A stretch of DNA of 19,817 nt from VAZQ01 sp035300505 (GCA_035300505.1 DATGVJ010000414.1:1-19817); one strand, 5' to 3'; shown: positions 1-7,417, counted from the stretch's first letter. Notes: a model not told the origin generated them from the sequence alone. Made by a program: numbers and translations.

Positions 1-1
1 C

Positions 2-934
2 GGCCACTATCGCTTCCTGATCCTCGGCAAGGACACCTTCTCGTTCTCGGCGCAGCCCAATCATCGCTTCGGCAAAAACCTCGCGAAGTGCCAGAAGATG
101 GGCGTGACGCCCAAGGCAGCGCTCGTCATCGGGGTCGACCCGGTGCTCGCCTATACGTGTCAGGTGCAGGTTCCCGACACCACCAACGACTGGGGCATTG
201 CGGGCGGATTGCGTGGCGCACCCGTCGAACTCGTGCGAGCCAAGACCTGCGACATCGAAGTTCCGGCAACGGCCGAGGTCGTGATCGAATTCGAAGTCGA
301 CATGGACAAGACCGTCATGGAAGGACCCCTCGGCGAATATACCGGCTATTACACGCCGGCTTCCATGAAGCCGGTTGGAAAAATCACGACCATCACGCAT
401 CGCCGCAACCCCATCTTCCAGGGCCTGTTGACCGGCAAGCCGGTGACCGACAACCACATCCTCAAGCAGATCCCGTTCGAAGCCTCATTCCTCAGGGCGC
501 TCAAGAACCAGTTTCCGACCATCGTCGACGTCTCGGTGCGCGCATCGGCCGGCGTGTCGTTCTATGTCGTGATTTCGATGCAGCCGCGTTTCGCCGGCGA
601 GGCACGCCAGGTGATCCTTGCCGCCATGGCGAGCAACATCCGGCCTAAATGGACGATCGTGGTCGAGCCCGACATCGACGTGCACAGTTCGGCGGAGGTC
701 GAATGGGCCATGGCGTTCCGCACCCAGCCGCAATTGGACACGATCATCGTCGACCGCATCCCGTCCGGGCCTTCCGACCCTTCCATCGACGACCCAACCG
801 TTGCGCGCCCGATGCGCACGGCCTCTTGTATCGGCATCGATGCAACCCGGCCGTTCGGCAAACCGTTCTCGGAAGTCGCCGATGTGCCGGGCTGGGAAGA
901 TTTTGCTATGCCTGAACTCGATGAATGGAAGTAA
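2..934 (+). CDS. UbiD-family (prenylated-FMN) decarboxylase, C-terminal part
   Basis: The gene is cut by the left edge; the open frame runs from base 2 to the TAA at 932-934, about 310 residues of a family that is normally near 450-500. UbiD enzymes are cytosolic, reversible decarboxylases of aromatic or alpha,beta-unsaturated acids that use prenylated FMN made by UbiX. The diagnostic stretch EGPLGEYTGYY (about bases 329-361) matches the UbiD signature containing the conserved acidic residues near the prFMN site. ITHRRNPIFQ and the long C-terminal region with the DPSIDDP segment also fit the family. The Rieske protein and amidohydrolase follow on the same strand, suggesting a degradative role rather than ubiquinone synthesis. 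No UbiX-like flavin prenyltransferase is visible in the window. The specific substrate cannot be told. An annotation starting at the internal ATG 98 would be too short. Confidence 0.9.
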   Translation, partial: GHYRFLILGKDTFSFSAQPNHRFGKNLAKCQKMGVTPKAALVIGVDPVLAYTCQVQVPDTTNDWGIAGGLRGAPVELVRAKTCDIEVPATAEVVIEFEVDMDKTVMEGPLGEYTGYYTPASMKPVGKITTITHRRNPIFQGLLTGKPVTDNHILKQIPFEASFLRALKNQFPTIVDVSVRASAGVSFYVVISMQPRFAGEARQVILAAMASNIRPKWTIVVEPDIDVHSSAEVEWAMAFRTQPQLDTIIVDRIPSGPSDPSIDDPTVARPMRTASCIGIDATRPFGKPFSEVADVPGWEDFAMPELDEWK

Positions 935-935
935 G

Positions 936-1010
936 GTTTGTAGTTCCGCCTTTACGGCCGCTTCGCCGCGGGCGGTTCTTTGAAGGCCGCGTAAACGCGG
1001 AACTACGAAC
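936..1010. repeat. Dispersed palindrome, family A copy 1
   Basis: This is an inverted repeat starting one base after the UbiD stop codon. Outer arms GTTTGTAGTTCCGC and its near-complement GCGGAACTACGAAC pair across a centre rich in GGCCGCTTCGCCGCGG. Bases 940-980 are nearly the same as the left arm of the unit at 9246-9366, so this is a dispersed element and not a gene-specific hairpin. It may end or attenuate transcription between the UbiD and Rieske genes. Confidence 0.75.
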
Positions 1011-1043
1011 GACGATCGGTAACGAAAACGAAAGCGCAATACG

Positions 1044-1409
1044 ATGGCTGAAATACTGATTTGCCGTGAAGGCGATCTCGTCGATGGCGGCGTGATGGTG
1101 GTGACGGCGGGCAGGGTCGAAATCGGCGTGATCCGCCACAAAGACCAATACTACGCCTACCGCAACCGGTGTCCGCATCAGGGTGGTCCGGTTTGCGAAG
1201 GCGTGCGATTGCCGCAGGTCCAGGACCTCATCGGCGAGGGCGGCGTATATCTCGGACAAGCCTATGACGAGGACGACCTCCATATCGTCTGCCCCTGGCA
1301 CGGCTATGAGTTTCATCTCTCCAACGGATGCCATGTCGGCGACCAGACGGTCCGGCTCAAGAAATACGATGTGATCAAGCGCGACGGCACCATCTACGTC
1401 GCGGTCTGA
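1044..1409 (+). CDS. Small Rieske [2Fe-2S] ferredoxin-like protein
   Basis: This is a 121-residue soluble protein with no signal peptide. Rieske ligands are visible as C43-P-H45 (in NRCPHQGGPVC) and C83-PW-H86 (in CPWHGYEF), enough for one [2Fe-2S] cluster bound by two Cys and two His. The spacer between the two ligand pairs is 37 residues, about twice the 16-17 usual in classical Rieske ferredoxins, and contains an acidic YDEDDL segment. The likely role is electron transfer to or from an oxygenase or another redox partner. It lies between UbiD and an amidohydrolase, with 109 bp to UbiD occupied by a palindrome and 51 bp to the next gene. No partner oxygenase alpha subunit is in the window. 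It could instead be a ferredoxin-like subunit specific to this UbiD cluster. Confidence 0.88.
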   Translation: MAEILICREGDLVDGGVMVVTAGRVEIGVIRHKDQYYAYRNRCPHQGGPVCEGVRLPQVQDLIGEGGVYLGQAYDEDDLHIVCPWHGYEFHLSNGCHVGDQTVRLKKYDVIKRDGTIYVAV

Positions 1410-1415
1410 CATCGA

Positions 1416-1439
1416 ACGAGATTGCAAACGAGATTGCAA
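1416..1439 (+). repeat. Perfect 12-bp tandem duplication upstream of the amidohydrolase
   Basis: ACGAGATTGCAA occurs twice back to back, at 1416-1427 and 1428-1439, between the Rieske stop and the ribosome-binding region of the amidohydrolase. It lies about 20 bp before the ATG at 1461 and just before an A-run and the AAGGA-like sequence. It could be chance slippage, or it could affect translation initiation. Confidence 0.8.
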
Positions 1440-1460
1440 AAAAAGGACTGAGAGACGCCC

Positions 1461-2696
1461 ATGAACGAGTTGAGCAAAAACGTCCGCGACCTCTCCGCCG
1501 AACCCTACGATACCCGGACTCTTTTGAAGAACGCCGTCGAGCAGGCGATCGAGCGACGCTATGAGGATTTCTTCATGGTCGATGTCGACTCGCACCACTA
1601 CGAGACCGAGTCATTTGCGGAAATCGTAAGCTACATCCGCAACCCGGTGATCCGCGAGGAGGCGAAGTTCCAGGGCATGTCGCGCGGCGGCATCACGTCG
1701 GAAAATGGCTCGTACCAGGAACTGACGGGGCGTATCACGCGCTATCCCAAGCGCATGACCGAAAAGGTGCCGCCAACGCCCCATCGCGACATCACACTGG
1801 CGGAACGCTGGATGGATTCGCTTGGCGTCGACATGGCGATCCTGTTTCCGACGCCCATGCTCAATCTGGCGAATTGCCCACGCTTTGAAGTCGAACTCGA
1901 ATTGGCCCATGCCTACAATTCCTGGCTCTGCGATACCATTCTCGATTCCGCGCCGCGCATCAAGTCGATGCTTTATCTCCCGTTCAACGACCCGGATGCG
2001 TGCTACGACACCGTGCAGAAATTCGGCCACCGCAAAGGCGTCGTCGGCTTCATGGTGACGTCGACGCATTACTGCCGGAACTATGAAAATTCCTACATGA
2101 AAACCTATGCGGCACTGCAGGAGCGCAACCTGCCGCTTGGCTTCCATGCCGGCTTCCATTGGTCCGAGCAAAGCCAGGCCTTGGCCAACCGCTTCATGGC
2201 GGTGCATGCGCTCGGCTTCACCTGGAGCAACATGGTCCACATGGCCAATTGGCTCGTGAACGGCATGCCGGAAAGGTTTCCCAAGCTCAAGACGCTGTGG
2301 ATCGAAAGCGGCCTGGCCTGGGTGCCGTTCCTGATGCAGCGCTTCGACAACGAATTCATGATGCGTACGTCAGACGCGCCGCTGCTCAAGCGCAAGCCCT
2401 CAGACTATATGCGCGAGATGTATTTCTCATCCCAGCCGATGGAAATGGTCGACAATAGGAAGGCGCTCGAAGTCACCTTCGAGATGATAAAGGCAGAGAC
2501 CCAGCTGTGCTATTCGTCCGACTATCCGCATTGGGACATGGACCTGCCGAGCACGATCTTCGACCTGGCGTTCCTCGACGAAAGTGCCAAACGCAATATC
2601 CTCGGCGGCAATGCGCAACGGCTGTTCAATCTCGAGCCCGTGCTTTCGCCGGTGAAGCAGGCGCGCAAAGCGGCGCGGGCGAGCGGCGGTTCGTAG
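1461..2696 (+). CDS. ACMSD-like metal-dependent amidohydrolase (Amidohydro_2)
   Basis: This is a 411-residue cytosolic TIM-barrel hydrolase or decarboxylase. It shows the pattern of the 2-amino-3-carboxymuconate semialdehyde decarboxylase (ACMSD)/amidohydrolase-2 group. The N-terminal metal motif is D43-S-H45. H229 lies in GFHAGFH, H260 in NMVHMANW, and the C-terminal acidic ligand D354 is in YSSDYPHWD. Known family members decarboxylate or hydrolyse ring-cleavage products and aromatic carboxylates; the exact reaction here is unknown. The ATG at 1461 is preceded by an AAGGA-like site (about 1444-1448). The gene follows the Rieske protein on the same strand, so ubiD, Rieske and amidohydrolase probably form one catabolic unit. 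Its TAG stop lies in the motif TCGTAGTCCCGC, which resembles the outer end of palindrome family A. Confidence 0.9.
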   Translation: MNELSKNVRDLSAEPYDTRTLLKNAVEQAIERRYEDFFMVDVDSHHYETESFAEIVSYIRNPVIREEAKFQGMSRGGITSENGSYQELTGRITRYPKRMTEKVPPTPHRDITLAERWMDSLGVDMAILFPTPMLNLANCPRFEVELELAHAYNSWLCDTILDSAPRIKSMLYLPFNDPDACYDTVQKFGHRKGVVGFMVTSTHYCRNYENSYMKTYAALQERNLPLGFHAGFHWSEQSQALANRFMAVHALGFTWSNMVHMANWLVNGMPERFPKLKTLWIESGLAWVPFLMQRFDNEFMMRTSDAPLLKRKPSDYMREMYFSSQPMEMVDNRKALEVTFEMIKAETQLCYSSDYPHWDMDLPSTIFDLAFLDESAKRNILGGNAQRLFNLEPVLSPVKQARKAARASGGS

Positions 2697-2743
2697 TCCC
2701 GCGGCGCTCGTTTTGAATGCCGAACGCGCGACAGACTCGGTGC

Positions 2744-2890
2744 GCCCCTTCTCCCCGCTCTTCTGCGGGGAGAAGGTTGGGATGAGGGGCAGCAACACGC
2801 CGTGACCGAGCTTGTGGCCGCCCCTCACCGGCCGCTTCGCGAAGAGCGAAGCGGTCGACCTCTCCCCGCAGAAGAGCGGGGAGAGGTGGA
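2744..2890. repeat. Double-hairpin palindrome, family D, at a convergence point
   Basis: Two strong hairpins, CTTCTCCCCGC/GCGGGGAGAAG (about 2748-2775) and CCTCTCCCCGC/GCGGGGAGAGG (about 2859-2886), frame a middle with GATGAGGGGC/GCCCCTCA and a further GCTTCGC stem. The hairpin loops (TCTTCT and AGAAGA) are complementary, so the whole unit can also fold as one long inverted repeat. It fills the gap between two convergent genes and probably serves as a bidirectional terminator. Similar CTCCCCGC palindromes are known as dispersed intergenic repeats in rhizobial relatives (recalled, not searched). Confidence 0.8.
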
Positions 2891-2914
2891 GGCCGCGGCA
2901 AGGCCCCGGGCACC

Positions 2915-3730
2915 TCACTCCTCGAACTGCGCCTTGCGCCAGGCCAGCGCAGCCTTCAGGCCCTGCTTGCCCTTGATCTCATCGAACTGCGCGCCGACTT
3001 GCGTGGTCGCGGCGTATAGTGGCGCCAGCACGTCGAGGCCGGCGTTGAGCGCGTTGCGGAAACCTGCCGCGTCCAGCCCGCGGTTGACGGCCAGTTTGGC
3101 GGCAGCGAGCGCTTCCGGCGCGACAAGCGCGAGCCGATGCGCATATTTCATGGTCGCGACATCGAGTTCCTCGGCCGGCACCACACGATTGATCATGCCG
3201 ATTTCCAGCGCCCGCTTGGCATCGATCTTGTCGCCAAAATAAATGAGTTCTCGCGCCCGCTTGTGCCCGATGATGAACGGCATGAGAACCGCGGGGCCGA
3301 CTTGTGAAAACAGGATCTCGGGCTCGCCGAACAGTGTTCCCTCAGCCGCGATGGTGAGATCGCAAAACATGGCGAGTTCGCAGCCGCCGCCGAGCGCATG
3401 TCCCTGCACCGACGCAATCACCGGCTTGCGCAGTGTCCAAGGCGTCATCAGGCAACGGAAACTGGTTGCCAAACGTTCGTGATATTTGAGCGCGTCATGG
3501 CGCCACGGCTGGGGCCCATGCCCGCCACCGACATCGAAGCCGACGCAAAAACTTCGACCGGCCGCACGCAGCACGATGACACTCGTTGCGGGATCAGCGT
3601 CGGCCTGTTTGAGCACGCGCTCGACCGCAAGCCGCATGTCCATCGTCAACGCGTTGAGCTTGTCGGGACGATTGAGCGTGACGAGGCCGACCTTCTGGTC
3701 GGTCGCGTAAAGAACGATGTCGTCGCTCAT
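2915..3730 (-). CDS. Enoyl-CoA hydratase/isomerase family protein (crotonase)
   Basis: This is a 271-residue crotonase-fold protein, full length for the family. The oxyanion-hole segments are FCVGFDVGGG (61-70) and GHALGGGCE (110-118). The two glutamates that act in true enoyl-CoA hydratases appear conserved, as E118 (GGGCEL) and E138 (GEPEIL), so hydratase chemistry on an acyl-CoA is plausible. Isomerase, hydrolase or ring-opening roles cannot be excluded. The ATG at 3730 lies 2 bp downstream of the stop of the TauD-like oxygenase, so the two are almost certainly cotranscribed and translationally coupled. No acyl-CoA ligase is present nearby, so the CoA substrate must come from elsewhere. 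Confidence 0.9.
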   Translation of the reverse strand: MSDDIVLYATDQKVGLVTLNRPDKLNALTMDMRLAVERVLKQADADPATSVIVLRAAGRSFCVGFDVGGGHGPQPWRHDALKYHERLATSFRCLMTPWTLRKPVIASVQGHALGGGCELAMFCDLTIAAEGTLFGEPEILFSQVGPAVLMPFIIGHKRARELIYFGDKIDAKRALEIGMINRVVPAEELDVATMKYAHRLALVAPEALAAAKLAVNRGLDAAGFRNALNAGLDVLAPLYAATTQVGAQFDEIKGKQGLKAALAWRKAQFEE

Positions 3731-3732
3731 CG

Positions 3733-4806
3733 TTAAGCTGCCGCATCGACATCGAGCGGTGCAACCCGCCCGACCCCCTTGACGTTGACCCCGCTGCCGA
3801 AGCGGCCGGCACGCTGTTCCGCCGGAATAATGCGGCCGGCCGGATCGTAAAGCCAGAGCCGCAGCAGATGGCGCTTGCGCTCATCCTGCGGCCAGTCCTC
3901 GTATTCCCGGCGCGTATGCAGCATGACGAAATTGTTGAGAAACTGGATGTCACCGCGTTGAAAATCGATATCGAGCGCGCTGTCCTCGACGGTCTGCCGG
4001 TAGACCTCGACCGCTTCCTTTTGCAGGCTGGTGAATTTCGGCACGCCCTCAAGCTGCTGCGCCTTGTCTATGACGGCGCCGACGCCGGTTGCGCTGAAAT
4101 AGCCGTCCGTGAACGAAAAGATCGGCTGCTTGAAAAAAGGCAAATCGCCCGCGCTCGCCTCGCCGCTGCGCGAGCGGTAGAAATCCTCCGTCAACACCTT
4201 CACGAGGTCGGGCCTCGTCTCAAGCATGCGATTATAGACGGTCACCGAACTTGCGATCCGGCTCGCACCGCCCCTCTTGGAAGCCTGCCGGCAGAGCAAG
4301 CCCACATAATCGCAGGCATCCGTGTGAAAACGCATTTCGGCGCGCGTCATGTAGCCGCGCGTCAGCGGATCGGCGTAATCGCCGCCGAGATCTTTCACAT
4401 GCCCAAGGATATGGCCGAATCTGTTCTGCGACATGGTCTGGCCGAGCCAGCAACCAAGCCCGATATAAGCAATTGCCGCTTCCTCGCGGTCGAAACGATC
4501 GAGCGGGAAATTCCGCATCATGACGATGCCGCGGCCGTCCATCAATTCGCGGCGTACGTCGGATAAAACACTTCCGAACCTCTGCAGCGGAAAGTGCTCC
4601 CGTGCGATGTCGACGAGGGCGACGCCCTGGCGCCGCACCGCGTTAACGCCGGCGCCAAGATCATCCGCGTCGTCGTCCGTGATGCAATAGCTCCACCCCG
4701 CCACATCCCGCAGCGCATCCGGCTCCCAGCCGGCCGGATCAACAACAGGAGCCATCGGCTTGGCGGGCAATCGCTTTGCGGTCTTGAAACTTCGAAAATC
4801 GCTCAT
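3733..4806 (-). CDS. TauD/TfdA-type Fe(II)/2-oxoglutarate-dependent oxygenase
   Basis: Counted from the ATG at 4806 this is 357 residues, longer than TauD itself (about 280-300) owing to an N-terminal segment of about 100 residues. The iron facial triad is visible as H161-x-D163 (RFHTDACD) and distal H297 (VMLHTRREYED). R312 or R316 (RKRHLLRLW) is the expected 2-oxoglutarate-binding arginine. RGIVMMRNFPL is the usual early strand of the family. These enzymes hydroxylate an unactivated carbon, often releasing sulfite, an aldehyde or an amine. The frame is also open from ATG 4818 and TTG 4830; I prefer 4806 because GGATGG sits 8 nt upstream. It is flanked in the same direction by a TTT receptor (33 bp) and a crotonase (2 bp), suggesting receptor-delivered substrate oxidised in the cytosol. 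Confidence 0.87.
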   Translation of the reverse strand: MSDFRSFKTAKRLPAKPMAPVVDPAGWEPDALRDVAGWSYCITDDDADDLGAGVNAVRRQGVALVDIAREHFPLQRFGSVLSDVRRELMDGRGIVMMRNFPLDRFDREEAAIAYIGLGCWLGQTMSQNRFGHILGHVKDLGGDYADPLTRGYMTRAEMRFHTDACDYVGLLCRQASKRGGASRIASSVTVYNRMLETRPDLVKVLTEDFYRSRSGEASAGDLPFFKQPIFSFTDGYFSATGVGAVIDKAQQLEGVPKFTSLQKEAVEVYRQTVEDSALDIDFQRGDIQFLNNFVMLHTRREYEDWPQDERKRHLLRLWLYDPAGRIIPAEQRAGRFGSGVNVKGVGRVAPLDVDAAA

Positions 4807-4839
4807 TTTGCGGTCCATCCCAGAGATCAATCGAACAGA

Positions 4840-5880
4840 TCAATCCAGCACTTCCTTGGCCTTCCGCGCCATAGCGGGCGATGCGGAATAAATCGTCGCA
4901 ATCACAGCTTCGGCTTCTTCGCCGGTCACCGGGTCAAGCGGCAGATTCTGCCTTTGCGCTTCGCCAAGGAACGCCTGATCCTTCAACATAGCATCGAACC
5001 CCTGGCGCAGCATCTTGACACGCTCGCCCGGAACTTGTCTCGCAACGATGAAGGGGCGGCCGAGTTCGCCGGGTCCATTGAGAATGGGCAGAAGATCCTT
5101 CTGCTCCTGCGTCTTGGCGAGTTCCAGCACATAGGGAACACTCGCCGGCATGTCGGGCGGGCGCTTGGGCGAAAAGCGCAGCAGGGCATTAATGCGGTTG
5201 TTCACGATCCAATCGTGCGGGATGGCGCTCCAGGACCCGCAATTGCCTTCGAGTTCGCCACGTTCAACCGCGAGCCGCTGCTCATTGCTGCCTGGATAGC
5301 CGGAAATCTGCCGCACCGGGGCGCGGAACACCTTGCGCAGGATGGCGCCGTTCACATAGGCGTTGGAGCCGCGCGCCGTATTGCCGATCAGGAACTCCTT
5401 GCGGTTCATCATGTCATCGAAGGTCCGCACGCCACTCGCCACCGAGGCATAACAGATACGGATGTCGCGCAGGAGCGCGCCGATCCACTGGTAGTTCGTA
5501 AAATTCGTCCGGTTCGCGTCGGTCGACGCGAAGGACTCCAGAATCAAACCCGGATCGAACATGGTGATCACGGTGCCGTCGCGCGCCGCGTTGGCGTCGA
5601 GATGCCGGACTGAGGTGAGGCTAGCCGCGCCCGGCATGTTCTGGACGATGAAATTTGGATTGCCCGGGACGTGGCGTCCGATGTGCCGCGCCACCAGCCG
5701 GGCATATTGATCGTAGCCACCGCCGGCCGAATAACCGACCACGATGGTGACGGTCTTGCCTCGGTAGAAGGTGTCCTGGGCAGCGGCATGATGCGTCGAG
5801 GATAGCACCGTAAACGACAAAGCGGCGAAGGACAGTGCGAAGGTGGCCGCGATCGCCCATACGGCAGGGGCGTGTTTCAT
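4840..5880 (-). CDS. TTT-family (TctC/Bug-like) periplasmic receptor A
   Basis: This 346-residue secreted substrate-binding protein has an N-terminal signal (hydrophobic 8-27, likely cleavage near AAAQ-D). DTFYRGKTVTIVVGY and SAGGGYDQYARLVARHIG follow, the start of the TctC/Bug fold, where the GGxxD loop contacts the ligand carboxylate. MPGAAS, GNTARGSNAY and GYPGSNEQRLAVERGE are further family landmarks. The FYRGKT group is divergent from classical Bug proteins and shared with receptors B and C here. The ATG at 5880 follows GAGGACAGG, a good ribosome-binding site. It heads an operon with the TauD-like oxygenase and crotonase. No TctA or TctB membrane subunits are in the window. The ligand is probably a carboxylate but unidentified. 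Confidence 0.87.
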   Translation of the reverse strand: MKHAPAVWAIAATFALSFAALSFTVLSSTHHAAAQDTFYRGKTVTIVVGYSAGGGYDQYARLVARHIGRHVPGNPNFIVQNMPGAASLTSVRHLDANAARDGTVITMFDPGLILESFASTDANRTNFTNYQWIGALLRDIRICYASVASGVRTFDDMMNRKEFLIGNTARGSNAYVNGAILRKVFRAPVRQISGYPGSNEQRLAVERGELEGNCGSWSAIPHDWIVNNRINALLRFSPKRPPDMPASVPYVLELAKTQEQKDLLPILNGPGELGRPFIVARQVPGERVKMLRQGFDAMLKDQAFLGEAQRQNLPLDPVTGEEAEAVIATIYSASPAMARKAKEVLD

Positions 5881-5913
5881 CCTGTCCTCATCCGACCATA
5901 AGATAGTTATTTC

Positions 5914-6069
5914 ACTTCTTCGTCGCCCCGATTAGCGCGAGATCCGTAGGATGGGTAGAGGTAAAGTGCGTTCTTCAGGCGCTTTACCGAAACCCATCAA
6001 CTCTCCGTGCGCGAGGTGTTGATGAGTTTCGCAAGAGCTCAACCTACTTCTTCGTCGCTCCGCTCAGCG
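5914..6069. repeat. 24-bp imperfect direct repeat flanking a palindrome
   Basis: ACTTCTTCGTCGCCCCGATTAGCG at 5914-5937 (split here as ACTTCTTCGTCGCCCC plus GATTAGCG) matches 6046-6069 at 21 of 24 positions. The right copy is the 3' end of the cytochrome gene, encoding LSGATKK. The left copy, read on the minus strand, would encode LIGATKK followed by TGA. The family B palindrome lies between them. Confidence 0.8.
5946..6047. repeat. Dispersed palindrome, family B copy 1
   Basis: It begins GTAGGATGGGT and ends with a complementary AACCTAC, with inner GTAAAG/CTTTAC and ACCCATCAAC/GTTGATGAG arms. It shares the outer GTAGGATGGG end, a GCGTTCTTCA segment and AACCCATCAA with the unit at 10449-10585. 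It sits between the cytochrome gene and receptor A, both on the minus strand, and its right end contains the cytochrome gene's TAG stop codon. Confidence 0.75.
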
Positions 6070-7063
6070 TTTCCATGAACGCCACGAGATCGCGCCGCTC
6101 CGCGTCGGTCAATTGAATGGGCAGCAGCATCGGCGAGCGGCTCGGCCGCGCGATGCCGCCCTTCTCGTAATGCTTCACGACGTCTTCGAGCGTCGCCAAT
6201 GTGCCGTTGTTCATGTAGGGCGGGCGCAGCGCGACGTCGCGTAACGTCGGGGTCTTGAAGGCGAATTGCATCAGCGGATTGTCGCTGACAGCGGCGCCGC
6301 GTCCGCGATCCGTCGTCGTGGTTCCGATGTCATGGAACTGATCATCGGTAAACCGCCAGCCGCGGTGGCAGGCAACGCACAAAGCCTTGCCGTTATGGAG
6401 CGCAAATCCACGCTTGGCTGCGTCCGAGATAGCCGCCTCGTCGCCCGTGATCCAGCGATCGAACGGTGCGGTCTCGGGCTCGATCGTGCGTTCGAATTCC
6501 GCAATAGCCAGAGCGATCGAGTCGATATCGATCGTGCCGTTAGGCAGCGCCGCCTTGAATTTAGCGACATAGGACGGATCGGTTCGAATGCGCTGCTCGA
6601 TGACTGCGACCGGCACGGGCGTCGGTGTTTCGCGCATCGACATCGAACCGGTTGCGATCGAACCCTTGGCCTGGGCTTCAACCGTGGGATTGTTGCCGGC
6701 CCAGCCAATGAGAGCCGCCCCCTGATGCCCTATCCCGATCAAGGCCTGCGACTTGCGCGACGTCAGCTTGCCGGAATCGTTGACGCTTTTCGCCTCCGCG
6801 ACCGCCCAGCCCAAGTTGGGGAAGTGGCAGGATGCGCAAGCGGTCTTGCCCGATGCGGAAATCTTAGTCTCGAAGAATAGTTCGCGGCCGAGGTCAACCA
6901 TGGCCCGGTTCGCAATCGGTCGGGCCGGCGGGCGTTGGTACTGCGATTTGAGGGCCGAGAGATCGGCAGGTGCGGCACTTTGTTGCGCCTGAAGACCCGC
7001 CAGATGACCGCTCGCGAGCCAACATCCGATAACCAGTGTCGAAATTCTTAAACCAGAGCGCAT
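6044..7063 (-). CDS. Di-haem cytochrome c peroxidase/MauG-like protein
   Basis: This is a 339-residue exported protein. A signal peptide (about 1-26, ending LQAQ) precedes two c-type haem sites, C76-AS-CH80 and C229-VA-CH233, in the two-domain layout of bacterial cytochrome c peroxidases and MauG. KTPTLRDVALRPPY (270-283) is the typical second-domain block. The next residues are MNNG where many relatives have a histidine (for example FHDG or MHNG), so peroxidatic activity is not assured. Maturation requires cytochrome c assembly in the periplasm. I chose ATG 7063 because GAGGTC precedes it by 5 nt and a signal peptide follows directly; the frame stays open further upstream but that stretch looks non-coding. 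It is divergent from the DUF1080 gene. The TAG stop lies in the terminal GTAG of a family B palindrome. Confidence 0.9.
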   Translation of the reverse strand: MRSGLRISTLVIGCWLASGHLAGLQAQQSAAPADLSALKSQYQRPPARPIANRAMVDLGRELFFETKISASGKTACASCHFPNLGWAVAEAKSVNDSGKLTSRKSQALIGIGHQGAALIGWAGNNPTVEAQAKGSIATGSMSMRETPTPVPVAVIEQRIRTDPSYVAKFKAALPNGTIDIDSIALAIAEFERTIEPETAPFDRWITGDEAAISDAAKRGFALHNGKALCVACHRGWRFTDDQFHDIGTTTTDRGRGAAVSDNPLMQFAFKTPTLRDVALRPPYMNNGTLATLEDVVKHYEKGGIARPSRSPMLLPIQLTDAERRDLVAFMETLSGATKK

Positions 7064-7417
7064 GAACGACCTCGCAATTCCACCCGTAATTGGGGACGGC
7101 CCAGATTGAGTCAGAAAGCCGGGACCACAATAGCGGCTTTTTGGCCCTTTGGAACCGGGCGAAAGTGCGGGCCCATGTGGCGGATCCGCTTCCAATCCCG
7201 CGTCGCGGCTCTTCTTGTCCGGGCACTTTTGTCCGCGTCCGCCGGCCGGCAGCTTTGGCCAGCTTCCCGACGTAGCAGAAAGGCTCTACAATTCCTTTAG
7301 GCCTGTTTGAGCGCTGCCGGGAGAATGCAGGTGCAAGACCCGACCGTGCCTCAATCGCCTGGTTAATCACAACATCCCTACAACACGACATCGTCTAATC
7401 ATTGGGAGGACACCACA
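7064..7417. other. 354-bp divergent intergenic region without a convincing gene
   Basis: This spacer separates the divergent cytochrome and DUF1080 genes, so it should hold both promoters. Short frames on both strands lack protein-like composition and ribosome-binding sites. A small stem AAAGCCG/CGGCTTT with a 12-nt loop and T-run is at 7115-7142. I recognise no operator or riboswitch. Confidence 0.6.
7404..7410 (+). promoter_or_regulatory. Strong ribosome-binding site for the DUF1080 gene
   Basis: GGGAGGA lies 7 nt before ATG 7418 and fixes that start, which is followed by a signal peptide. Confidence 0.8.

Noticed and set aside
485..1141. Long antisense open frame across the UbiD and Rieske genes
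   Set aside because: It is rich in Arg, Asp and His as expected of shadow frames in GC-rich DNA, has no recognisable motif and overlaps two clear genes.
2744..2890. CRISPR-like repeat appearance of CTCCCCGC blocks
   Set aside because: There are only two copies, in inverted orientation with complementary loops, and no regularly spaced direct repeats or cas genes.
4807..4830. TTG start at 4830 for the TauD-like gene
   Set aside because: It has no ribosome-binding site, and two ATG codons follow closely, one with a usable GGATGG ahead of it.
7115..7142. AAAGCCG/CGGCTTT stem followed by T-run, possible terminator
   Set aside because: No plus-strand gene ends upstream of it, and the 7-bp stem with a 12-nt loop could be chance in a leader region.
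7064..7195. Upstream extension of the di-haem cytochrome to 7195
   Set aside because: It would put a polar stretch ahead of a good signal peptide, and GAGGTC correctly precedes ATG 7063.
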